Origin: JAPLIS01 sp963719415 | GTDB taxonomy: Bacteria; Babelota; Babeliae; Babelales; Vermiphilaceae | NCBI GenBank assembly: GCA_963719415.1 | Contig: OY970383.1 | Span: forward strand, 496,001 to 560,000 | Length of the DNA stretch: 64,000 nucleotides | Direction of reading: 5' to 3' | Part shown: positions 36,001-43,204 of the stretch, in pieces | How the letters are laid out: every line of letters starts with the position of its first letter | Position numbering within the stretch: the first letter of the stretch is position 1 | Translations under genes and position numbers: made by a program | The notes under the pieces: model-generated | Databases searched by the model: none | Seen by the model: the letters and a program-made list of their open reading frames with translations, nothing else | Told to the model about the DNA's origin: nothing

Positions 36001-36696
36001 GCTCACATAATCCCTACGCGCAGATGGTTTCAATATAGCATCGCACAGGCCTTTACTTCTTTCTACACTTTGTGCTCGAGATTTTACGGCTACTGCCACT
36101 TTTTCTTGAGATTTTTTTATTGCTTGAGATATGGAAGCCATAAATTCTGCGTATTCTCCTACCGGCCCTTCTACTTCTGCTGATTTTCCTTGATTTCGAG
36201 GTTGCGATGATGGAGCTGAAGCCAACACTGAATCTCTTGGATATAAACTAAAAACTAGACCTTCTCTACCATGCTCATCGCCTTGAGGTACAATGGGAAC
36301 TGCGCCTGGAACTAATGCTGGTGCACTTGCGGGAGGCTCTACCTGCGGAGCCTCCGGGAATTCTAGAATTACACTTAATGGAACAGCATTTCCTATTTCA
36401 GCTGGCTCTGCAAATAAAGATGGCGGGCTATTTTCAAAAATATTCCAGCCGCTATGCAATTCTGATTTTTTATTTTCTAAACCTTTTTCAGCCTCTTTAG
36501 CCATTTTCGAGTAATGATCATACGACTGCCACAACAAACCATTCTTAGTAGATCGTGGATTATGAAATAGTTCTCTAACTAGAGCTGGGCTAATTGGTTT
36601 ACAAGAAACAAGACTCGAGCTCGATCCAAAAACGTCCGACACGCACAAAATAAAACTCAAAAACAATATAAACTTTAATCTTATATTTAATCTCAT
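33043..36696 (-). CDS. Exported modular protein, family member 2 (common C-terminal module)
   Basis: At 1217 residues this is the largest member. After the signal peptide (FILFLSFILCVSDVFG) come ~600 residues of Arg/Glu/Lys-rich repeats: blocks such as QKFQERLEE, RLEELARKRARSQAEYAERA and SAHKKEASVVGDATVGSS recur two to three times, and NVVNVANVVNVANV reflects a 30-base DNA repeat. Two module-like regions follow (near residues 655-720, with LIKDGCISYWNGKGWLKVNV, and 835-905, with FDNGQLFYVNDEGCLQF). Then WRSKLLKL, a hydrophobic segment PPIVVAAAGQFVGG and the C-terminal module (SVLAAGMLKLFHYCYSQYAK ... FYLLQNR). A GGGGGAG ribosome site precedes the ATG. Likely a long, partly coiled, exported protein. 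Confidence 0.62.
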   Translation of the reverse strand: MRLNIRLKFILFLSFILCVSDVFGSSSSLVSCKPISPALVRELFHNPRSTKNGLLWQSYDHYSKMAKEAEKGLENKKSELHSGWNIFENSPPSLFAEPAEIGNAVPLSVILEFPEAPQVEPPASAPALVPGAVPIVPQGDEHGREGLVFSLYPRDSVLASAPSSQPRNQGKSAEVEGPVGEYAEFMASISQAIKKSQEKVAVAVKSRAQSVERSKGLCDAILKPSARRDYVSDYQEVSVDRNVVLDNSQAPEDLASSLYPRAQESRQSFDERRRERELERERKGARLQESRQFRQETEKKARERESRRAERADRVLGDKSAHKKEASVVGDATVGSSLHPRTFVSGSAPSSQSRDQEESGQKFQERLEEVLVRKRAEFDAYEGVANILSGTRLEAEERPKATSQAEIYQQGYEAAIRGRSMVDLQFEEARLKKEKRLEELARKRARSQAEYAERALISSGGKSVHKKEASVVEDATLGSGTDSRASQPRVQEEVVVEGPDVPQVQEAVRQDTCEIGGDPDPYIRRQKMRREIVANVVNVANVVNVANVEEVERRKRAEVILKRQAESGQKIQERLEEARLEKEKRLEERARERESRRLERANNVREKAASAPRARWKDGDESSEDEDENSVSLESLQRSAWEDTVATLDKMIAEKKKPTAFGVYRDLCKITQKWGLSRRFEKEDRKLLIKDGCISYWNGKGWLKVNVKDEGRGGEGLEIEYGQSENVEPAVAPTVDPACRLVVANAGQNARPMLPVNRGGVEEWGQKRPVFFQGGDAPRQHIDREDLGGIAADLVPSNHHPLAVSSADREVPLADREVDPRSVLDGIIRQGRGADESACDEAFKAVAAILIPLVPGKQSRDGRVDLPQGFRFDNGQLFYVNDEGCLQFSQVKRRIVRHKNGRASIRFVPKSLAICNFEQAKRAEEHRFEEFGKEIARQREVHGLARQEDYDQTLLKEFLAANAERVQREEEARLREAVPPLEQHDEAGEDVGPEIDLDENGIPEDIDNIELEDGPAEFVEAGVDQDPEVRRPAVSWRSKLLKLSTYFVEYALPPIVVAAAGQFVGGGENSLVEQNSFVDPDSAEVKAVGTQGTVSTLDVAVSSAQSKNLAVSGVTARAGKVTGEELVTTGLMPNGTWKTVKETALASVLAAGMLKLFHYCYSQYAKNIALKDIKGQMTQKAKFWAEKALYYAQQYKKLTMAGAGSLAVAGFYLLQNR

Positions 36697-36786
36697 GGAA
36701 ACTCCCCCATTTCATAATCACCATTTATAGAACTCAATCAACACCAAAATTCAATCACAGCCAATACCAATAGCATTATTTTAACC

Positions 36787-36862
36787 GTGAAAAAGCCCTT
36801 AAAAAAGAGCGTTTCTTATTAATAATATACTAAAAGAATAGATATAAAGCAAACGAGGATAG
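36787..36862 (-). promoter_or_regulatory. Conserved upstream block of family member 2
   Basis: Contains, on the minus strand, TATTCTTTTAGTATATTATT followed by AATAAGAAACGC and an AAGGGC stretch, shared with the blocks before the other five genes. Confidence 0.4.
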
Positions 36863-37100
36863 ATAGTAAGTAAATAGTAAATAAAAAATAGAAATAGGCG
36901 TGAAAAACAAAATAAACACTCCATATAAATGAAAATTCTAGCTGAAAAATGATAATTGCGGGAAGTTGATGGCTTACCGTACATAAAAAAGACAAAAAAG
37001 AGAAAGGAAGAGAGAGAAATAAAAGGGGCGAGAGAGGCAAAAAATGAGGGGATAAAAGAGAAAAAACGGCTATCGAAGTACAATAATACTACACAACAAT

Positions 37101-37134
37101 AAAAAAGGGAGCTGGCTTTTTGCAACAACTCCCT
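37101..37134 (-). terminator. Probable terminator of family member 3
   Basis: GGGAG and CTCCC arms, extended by imperfect GCTGG/CAACA pairing, are followed on the minus strand by a T run. It lies about 140 bases past the stop at 37274. Confidence 0.55.
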
Positions 37135-37273
37135 CTACTCTTTTATATCAATCTCAATACCTATGCTACCATCACCCCTGGCAATAATAAGATACCTAAA
37201 CCCGGGTTTTTTAGCCCCACCTAACCGGCGGGGACCCCGAATTCTTAGCCCCATTTTCTACTTTTTATAGCTC

Positions 37274-38722
37274 TTATCTATTCTGCAAAAGATAAAATCC
37301 AACAACCGCCAAACCACCTGCCGTGGCCATTGTCATTTTTTTATACTGTTGAGCATAATAAAGCGCTTTTTTCGCCCACATCTGAGCTTTACCCTTAGCA
37401 CCACGTAACCCACTATTTTTTTTGTATTGCGAGTAACAATAATGGAAAAGTTTCAGCACTCCCGCTGTAAGCAGGCTACCCAATGCTGTTTTTTTCGCCA
37501 TACTCAACGTTCCATCTGATACAAAACGTGCCGCAAAAAACTCTTCTTGTGTAAGAGCTTTTTCTACCGCTTCTGAATTGTTACTTGAATATAAGTCGCC
37601 GCCGACTTCGCCTAAAGCTTCTTGTACTTGCTGCAAATCTTCATCTAGGCCTGAATCAGATACTTCTTTGTTTGAAGCTACCTCAGAAATTTGGATTGCT
37701 GGAGCAATGTCTGCAACTTCATCTTGCGTTGACACTTGCGCTTGCGCTTGCTCTTCAACTAACACTGGAGCTGCATTTGCTTCTGAATCTACTTGAGAAT
37801 TTGTTTCTGCGGGGCTATTTCCGCCTACTGGGCTATCTCCAGAACCTCTAAAAAAAATCGGTACTAAATATGATAGGGCTCCAGCCACTGCTCCCAATCC
37901 TAGAAAACTGCTGCCATACCGCGTCCATCGACGTTGCGGCGTCGGGCCTTGCTCCGCCTCTGCACGTTCTTCGCCACCAAAAGACAAGCCATCTTTCTCA
38001 TCCAACCCACCACCACCTTGACCTACGACAGACGATTGCCGACTCCCGATTCCGGCGACCACCGCCAGGTTTATTGTAAAAGAACCTTTTATTGGATGGC
38101 CTATCCATAGATAATCATTTTTAAAATACACAAACCCTCCGTCTTTAGTTTGATACCTAAATTCAGAGCCTTTCTTGAAAATGCTAGCAAGCCTCAAATT
38201 TAGATGAGGCGGCGATGTATGCCATTGTGATCGATTTTGTTGGTCCGTACTCAAATACCGCCAAGCTATCATATCATCCAACAGCTCTTTCTCTTCTATT
38301 GCAATCTTGTCTTCCTCATACTTTCCACTATCCTTATTCCTAACTACAAACGACCACAATTGGGCTTGCGGTAAAGTATCAGACTGCACATACGTTGACC
38401 CTAACTGCCGTGTTACTGGAACTTTACGCTCTTCACCGTCGCTTTTATCTTCATAATCACTATCTTCAGAATCACTATCAAGTTGACTTTTTGGTTGTTG
38501 GTAGCCGTTAAATGTAGGCGTAGAAGGTTGGGTAAAAAGCGGATACTTCACTGCTGCCTCGTCGCTTCCGTCTCTGGATTTATCAGTAAAAGGTCTAACA
38601 GCCAACCTGCTATCATTCTGCGTTTGGTTCTGTCCAGCTCCAAAAAGGTGCGAACTGGACAAAACAACGCTCGCAAATAACACCAAATACAATTTCATAC
38701 CTAATCCTACTTGCAACCTCAT
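37274..38722 (-). CDS. Exported modular protein, family member 3 (common C-terminal module)
   Basis: 482 residues from the ATG at 38722 (AGGGGTG ribosome site; an ATG 60 bases upstream lacks one and would bury the signal). Signal peptide KLYLVLFASVVLSSSHLFGA; acidic Ser/Asp linker (DSDSEDSDYEDKSDGEE); one copy of the shared module at about residues 123-220 (IEEKELLDDMIAW ... FRYQTKDGGFVYFKNDYLWIGHP); a hydrophobic segment after RRWTR (about 270-291); a Glu/Gln/Ala linker; and the 83-residue C-terminal module with SLLTAGVLKLFHYCYSQYKK, MWAKKALYYAQQYKK and a final helix ending FYLLQNR. It shows the family plan in its simplest form. No known family is recognised. Confidence 0.65.
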   Translation of the reverse strand: MRLQVGLGMKLYLVLFASVVLSSSHLFGAGQNQTQNDSRLAVRPFTDKSRDGSDEAAVKYPLFTQPSTPTFNGYQQPKSQLDSDSEDSDYEDKSDGEERKVPVTRQLGSTYVQSDTLPQAQLWSFVVRNKDSGKYEEDKIAIEEKELLDDMIAWRYLSTDQQNRSQWHTSPPHLNLRLASIFKKGSEFRYQTKDGGFVYFKNDYLWIGHPIKGSFTINLAVVAGIGSRQSSVVGQGGGGLDEKDGLSFGGEERAEAEQGPTPQRRWTRYGSSFLGLGAVAGALSYLVPIFFRGSGDSPVGGNSPAETNSQVDSEANAAPVLVEEQAQAQVSTQDEVADIAPAIQISEVASNKEVSDSGLDEDLQQVQEALGEVGGDLYSSNNSEAVEKALTQEEFFAARFVSDGTLSMAKKTALGSLLTAGVLKLFHYCYSQYKKNSGLRGAKGKAQMWAKKALYYAQQYKKMTMATAGGLAVVGFYLLQNR

Positions 38723-38817
38723 AAACACCCCTATTTTTATAGCACAGAATCCTACAACACACCACTTACAGAAGTTAACCATTATTTATTAAATATCAGT
38801 CTCGATTAACTTTAATA

Positions 38818-38895
38818 AAATTATTTTAACAAAAAAAAGCCTTTAAAAAGACCATTTACTGTTATTAATATACTAAAAGAATAAATAGAGGACAA
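38818..38895 (-). promoter_or_regulatory. Conserved upstream block of family member 3
   Basis: Minus-strand TATTCTTTTAGTATATTAAT followed by AACAGTAAATGG, then an AAGGC stretch and AATAATTTTATTAAAG. It matches the block before members 4 to 6. Confidence 0.42.
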
Positions 38896-38920
38896 TCGGA
38901 AAGGAAAGTAGATGCTCGAT

Positions 38921-38955
38921 AAAAAAAGGGAGCTGTCTTTTTACAACAACTCCCC
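38921..38955 (-). terminator. Probable terminator of family member 4
   Basis: GGGAG...CTCCC hairpin with loop TGTCTTTTTACAAC and a T run on the minus-strand 3' side, about 160 bases past the stop at 39113. Confidence 0.6.
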
Positions 38956-39112
38956 CTATTTTTTTATATACTATCGATTTCAGAGTCTAGTACCTATCTC
39001 TCTGGCAATAATATCTCTCTGAGAATAATATTATCTAAACCCGGGTTTTTTAGCCCCACCTAACCGGCGGGAACCCAGAATTCTTAGCCCCATTTTCTAC
39101 TTTTTATAGCTC

Positions 39113-40873
39113 TTATCTATTCTGCAAAAGATAAAATCCAACAACCGCCAAACCACCTGCCGTGGCCATTGTCATTTTTTTATACTGTTGAGCATAATAA
39201 AGCGCTTTTTTCGCCCACATCTGAGCTTTACCCTTAGCACCACGTAACCCACTATTTTTTTTGTATTGCGAGTAACAATAATGGAAAAGCTTGAGCACTC
39301 CCGCTGCAAGTACACTACCCAATGCTGTTTTTTTCACCGTACTCAACGTTCCATCTGACATAAAACTTGCCACAAAAGACTCTTCTTGTGCAAGGGCTTT
39401 TTCTACCACTTCTGAATTTTTACTTGAATATAAGTCAGCACCAACTTCGACTAAAGCTTCTTGTGCTTGCCGCAAAGTTTCATCTAGGTTTGAATCAGAG
39501 ACTTTGTTTGCAACTCCATCTTGCGTTTGAACTAACACGGGGGCTGCTGAGTTTGCCTCTGAACCTACTTGAGAACTTGTTCCGGCCGAGTTATTTCCGC
39601 TACCTACTGGGCTATCTTCAGAGCTTCTAGAATCTGATGCCTTAACCGCTTCTGCAGCTCCAACTCCTAGAAATGCGCCAACCCCTGCCGCAGCTCCCAA
39701 TCCTCGAAAACCGAAATCAAAAAACCGCGTCCATCGGCTTTGCGGCTTCAAGTCTTGCTCCTCAACAACTGGAACTTCTTTGCCAGGCCTGTCGCCTGCT
39801 TTTGCAGATAATACTTGCGATTGCGCTCTTTTCGCCGGGCCAACCTGTTCAGCCGATCGCTCTAAACGATCAGACGATGCTGCCCCATTTTCACCATCAC
39901 CACCAGACAAATCATCGGTTCTGGCCAGATTTATTATGGAATAGTCTCTGCCTGGATGGCCTATTAATAGAGAATCACCTCTAAATATCACAGCCCCTTT
40001 ATCAGTTGAATAGACAAAACGACTGTGTTTATCAAAAGTTGTAAATTTAAAAGCTCTAAATCTCACTTCTAGAAGCTCATTCGATTTCAGCGATTCAGAT
40101 GCATTGGGCTGGAAGCAAGCTATCATGCTATCGAACAGCGCTTTCTCTTCTAAACTAATCTTCTTAGCGACTTTCTCTTGTTCTTCGTCATACTTTCCGC
40201 CATCCTCAACTAAAAACTTATACGATTCACCTTGCTCTAAAGGATCAAAAAGCGGACGTCCTTCTCCATTCCAATTCATTCCTGAGCCAGACGATGCTTC
40301 CGATGGCGCTCTAGTGCTATTTCCTGCGGATGAGCGGCCTCCTGAAATACTTGAACGACGAGATCCCCTATCATCTCCTTCCCAGTTTTCTAGGGCAGGT
40401 AGGTCGCTGTTTTGCGATAAAATACTTGGACTACGAAATCTCCCATTAACCGAAACACCAACTGCATTGTCTTTACATTGATTTTCTGGTTGTGGTCCCC
40501 TAACCTCTCCATGTCTATTATCCCCACCGCTTACAATTCCTCCAATGAGAAAATGATCAAGAGGCGATCGATCATCTACGACTGGGGGATCTTTTGGAAT
40601 ACTTGGACGGCGATATGCTGCAAAACCTACATGGCCATTCTCATCTGCACCTGCAACTACTCCTAACAATCCGCCTATTCGGACCAGGTTATCTTCGACT
40701 AATTCATCATTAGGCGCGACTTCAACTTGCAATGCTCCATCAAAGCCGTCTTCATGGACCTTAACACCCTCACCAGAAACAACCAAAGCTCCAAAAAGTT
40801 GCGAACCGGATAAAATAACACTCGCAAACAATACAAAATACAATTTCATACCTAATCCTATTTGTAATCTCAT
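39113..40873 (-). CDS. Exported modular protein, family member 4 (common C-terminal module)
   Basis: 586 residues. Signal peptide KLYFVLFASVILSGSQLFGA; a long polar linker with recurring short motifs YRRPSIPK (88-94), FRSPSILS (146-153) and SRRSSISG (171-178); one shared module at about 218-317 (LEEKALFDSMIACF ... FVYSTDKGAVIFRGDSLLIGHP); SRWTRFFDFGF and a hydrophobic GLGAAAGVGAFLGVGA; then the 83-residue C-terminal module. The last ~175 bases of the gene are identical to those of member 3 at constant offset (1839), and flanking sequence past the stop is nearly so. A GAGGGACG ribosome site supports the start. It is probably exported and membrane-anchored; function unknown. Confidence 0.65.
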   Translation of the reverse strand: MRLQIGLGMKLYFVLFASVILSGSQLFGALVVSGEGVKVHEDGFDGALQVEVAPNDELVEDNLVRIGGLLGVVAGADENGHVGFAAYRRPSIPKDPPVVDDRSPLDHFLIGGIVSGGDNRHGEVRGPQPENQCKDNAVGVSVNGRFRSPSILSQNSDLPALENWEGDDRGSRRSSISGGRSSAGNSTRAPSEASSGSGMNWNGEGRPLFDPLEQGESYKFLVEDGGKYDEEQEKVAKKISLEEKALFDSMIACFQPNASESLKSNELLEVRFRAFKFTTFDKHSRFVYSTDKGAVIFRGDSLLIGHPGRDYSIINLARTDDLSGGDGENGAASSDRLERSAEQVGPAKRAQSQVLSAKAGDRPGKEVPVVEEQDLKPQSRWTRFFDFGFRGLGAAAGVGAFLGVGAAEAVKASDSRSSEDSPVGSGNNSAGTSSQVGSEANSAAPVLVQTQDGVANKVSDSNLDETLRQAQEALVEVGADLYSSKNSEVVEKALAQEESFVASFMSDGTLSTVKKTALGSVLAAGVLKLFHYCYSQYKKNSGLRGAKGKAQMWAKKALYYAQQYKKMTMATAGGLAVVGFYLLQNR

Positions 40874-40966
40874 AATCGTCCCTCATTCTTATAATACAGA
40901 ATTCTACAACACACCACTTACAGAACTTAACCATTATTAAATATCAGTCTTGATTAACTTTAATAA

Positions 40967-41045
40967 AATTATTTTAACAACAAAAAACCTTAAAAAAGTT
41001 CATCTATTGTTATTAAATATACTAAAAGAATAAATACAAAGCAAA
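40967..41045 (-). promoter_or_regulatory. Conserved upstream block of family member 4
   Basis: Minus-strand TATTCTTTTAGTATATTTAA followed by TAACAATAGATG, in the same place relative to the start as in members 3, 5 and 6. Confidence 0.42.
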
Positions 41046-41130
41046 CCGGATAAAGAGTAAACAAGCGATAAATAAATGGTAAAAAAGTGACAGTTGCATA
41101 AAAAAAAGAGTTCTCTACCTTTTATAGCTC

Positions 41131-42774
41131 TTATCTATTCTGTAAAAGATACACTCCAACAACTGCCAAACCACCTGCGGTGGCCATTGTCATCTTTTTA
41201 TACTGTTGAGCATAATAAAGCGCTTTTTTGGCCCACATCTGAGCTTTACCCTTAGCACCATGTAATCCACTATTTTTTTTGTATTGCGAGTAACAATAAT
41301 GGAAAAGTTTGAGCACTCCCGCTGCCAACACACTACCCAACGCTGTTTTTTTCACCATACTCAAATTTTCATCTGATACAAAACGTGCTACCGATGACCC
41401 TTCTTGAACAAGAACTTTTTCTACCGCTTCTGAATTTTTACTTGAATATAAGTCAGCACCAACTTCGACTAAAGCTTCTTGTGCTTGCCGCAAAGTTTCA
41501 TCTAGGCCTGAATCAGAGACTTTGCCTGCAACTCCATTTTGCGCTTCAACTAACACGGGGGCTGCTGCGTTTACATCTAAACCTACCCGAGAACTTGTTC
41601 CTGCTGAGCTATTTCCGCCGTCTACTGGACTATCTCCAGAAGCTCTAGAAAGTGCCATTTTTTCTAATGCGCCAACCCCATCTACAGCTCCAACTCCTAG
41701 AAATGCGCCAACCCCTACTGCAGTTCCAAATCCTAGAAAATGCCTACCAAGCCGCGACCATAGGCCTTGCCCGCCCAACGGCACATCGCCTTCCCCATTA
41801 TCACCTAAAGATTTTCCTTTGCCACTATCGCCTGCCTCGCCTACTATTTGTTTACCATATCTCCACATCTTAAAACCATCTATTATCCATACCCCTAAAC
41901 CATCTCTCCGCATCTTTAGGCGAAGGCGTGAAGGGCGGCTAGAGCATACACTTAAATAACGCCCATCGAAGGATATATAGTTACCACCATCGTCTACAAA
42001 AGGGAAAAAATCAACATCCCAACGATTGTTTCCTACAATTCGACACACCTCATTTACAAAATTTTCCGTATCTATAGAGGAAAGGTTCACCAGCTTCAAA
42101 AGATCCCTTGCGCCTTTCTCTAATTCAACATTACTCACATCACCTCTTGGTCCCACACAACCTCTCTCGAATTCACCATTTTTTCTTATCTTTAGAAAAA
42201 ATTTTGAATTACCTATTGCTAAACAGTCACCTTCTAAAGATATATAGTTCTTGTCTTTTGCATACAAAAAATCTCCCTTAAAACATCTATTTTCCAACCC
42301 TTCCCGCACTCTAGCTTCAAACTCTGTCCTCTGTGGTTCTTTGGGCGTATAGGCATCTATCATTTGACAAAACACCGCTCCAATCTGCGAACCAATGACT
42401 CTCTCTTCAGCTTCATGCTTTTTCCCACAGTCACAATAGCCATCCTCTTGTGGTAAAGCTTGACCATGCCCACTACCGCCGGATTGCCCGTCCGCTATTT
42501 CTTGCCCATCGCCAGCAGATTCATATACAGAATCCAAAACTTTCTTATTATATCTGTATGACACTTTCAGAGGGGCTGCTCCCTGGCTACCCAAACTCCA
42601 TGAAAATCTCGCTCTAGGTGTAGAAAACTTTCTATTGCCGCCTGTGTCAACAGATGTAGATTCGCCACTTATAGCCACATCGTAGCTGGATCCAAAAGCT
42701 TGCGAACCGGACAAAACAATACTCGCAAATAACACAAAATACAATTTCATACCTAATCCTACTTGTAATTTCAT
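41131..42774 (-). CDS. Exported modular protein, family member 5 (common C-terminal module)
   Basis: 547 residues. Signal peptide KLYFVLFASIVLSGSQAFG; a Gly/Ser linker with a Cys/His cluster (YCDCGKKHEAE); two apparent copies of the shared module, the first ending FLYAKDKNYISLEGDCLAIG and the second FVDDGGNYISFDGRYLSVC, whose resemblance to each other (D-x-NYIS-x-x-G-x-x-L) defines the module's core; LWSRLGRHFLGFGTAVGVGA as the hydrophobic segment; and the C-terminal module. The last ~245 bases differ from member 6 at about one site, and ~240 bases upstream of the start are nearly identical too, while the interiors differ. GGGGGGG precedes the ATG. Confidence 0.65.
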   Translation of the reverse strand: MKLQVGLGMKLYFVLFASIVLSGSQAFGSSYDVAISGESTSVDTGGNRKFSTPRARFSWSLGSQGAAPLKVSYRYNKKVLDSVYESAGDGQEIADGQSGGSGHGQALPQEDGYCDCGKKHEAEERVIGSQIGAVFCQMIDAYTPKEPQRTEFEARVREGLENRCFKGDFLYAKDKNYISLEGDCLAIGNSKFFLKIRKNGEFERGCVGPRGDVSNVELEKGARDLLKLVNLSSIDTENFVNEVCRIVGNNRWDVDFFPFVDDGGNYISFDGRYLSVCSSRPSRLRLKMRRDGLGVWIIDGFKMWRYGKQIVGEAGDSGKGKSLGDNGEGDVPLGGQGLWSRLGRHFLGFGTAVGVGAFLGVGAVDGVGALEKMALSRASGDSPVDGGNSSAGTSSRVGLDVNAAAPVLVEAQNGVAGKVSDSGLDETLRQAQEALVEVGADLYSSKNSEAVEKVLVQEGSSVARFVSDENLSMVKKTALGSVLAAGVLKLFHYCYSQYKKNSGLHGAKGKAQMWAKKALYYAQQYKKMTMATAGGLAVVGVYLLQNR

Positions 42775-42892
42775 ACCCCCCCCTTATTCCTATGACACGA
42801 AACTTTATAACACCATTTTGAAAACTTAATCGCACAAATCACAAAATTTAACCAGAGAACTTAACCATCGGTAAATATAATTCTCGATTAAC

Positions 42893-42985
42893 GTTAATAA
42901 AACTATTTTAACAACAAAAAGCCCTTAAAAAAAGCCATTAACTGTTATTAATATACTAAAAGAATAAATATAAAACAACCGGTTA
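42893..42985 (-). promoter_or_regulatory. Conserved upstream block of family member 5
   Basis: Almost base-for-base equal to 45296-45388. On the minus strand it carries TATTCTTTTAGTATATTAAT, then GGCTTTTTTTAAGGGCTTTT and GTTAAAATAG. Confidence 0.45.
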
Positions 42986-43011
42986 AGTAATAGATAAACA
43001 GTAGATACATG

Positions 43012-43056
43012 AAAAAAAAAGGGAGCTGTCTTTTTACAACAACTCCCCCTATTTTT
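43012..43056 (-). terminator. Probable terminator of family member 6
   Basis: The GGGAGCTGTC...AACAACTCCC hairpin is followed by a T run (minus strand), about 150 bases past the stop at 43205; same as after members 3 and 4. Confidence 0.6.
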
Positions 43057-43204
43057 TCTATATATTATCGATTTCAGAGTCTAGTACCTATCTCTCTGAC
43101 AATAATATCTCTCGGAAAATAAGAGCATCTAAACCCACTTTTTTTAATGCCACCTGCTGCAAGGCTCTCGATTTTTTAGCCCTATTTTCTACCTTTTATA
43201 GCTC

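Larger units (their letters stand above)
36697..37273. other. Intergenic region with promoter block, terminator and GC-rich palindrome
   Basis: From right to left on the minus strand: a CCCCACCTAACCGGCGGGG-type palindrome (37215-37240) after the stop of member 3; a hairpin terminator at 37101-37134; an A-rich stretch of AGA runs; and the conserved block before member 2 at 36787-36862. The plausible-looking hydrophobic frames on the minus strand are AT-rich artefacts. Confidence 0.45.
42775..43204. other. Intergenic region between family members 6 and 5
   Basis: The first 240 bases nearly repeat 45185-45425. They are followed by the terminator of member 6 (43012-43056) and a decayed GC-rich palindrome near 43136-43165. 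No coding region. Confidence 0.5.

Noticed and set aside
36697..37130. Hydrophobic minus-strand frames that look like membrane proteins
   Set aside because: They lie in AT-rich intergenic sequence, lack ribosome sites and overlap the terminator and promoter blocks.
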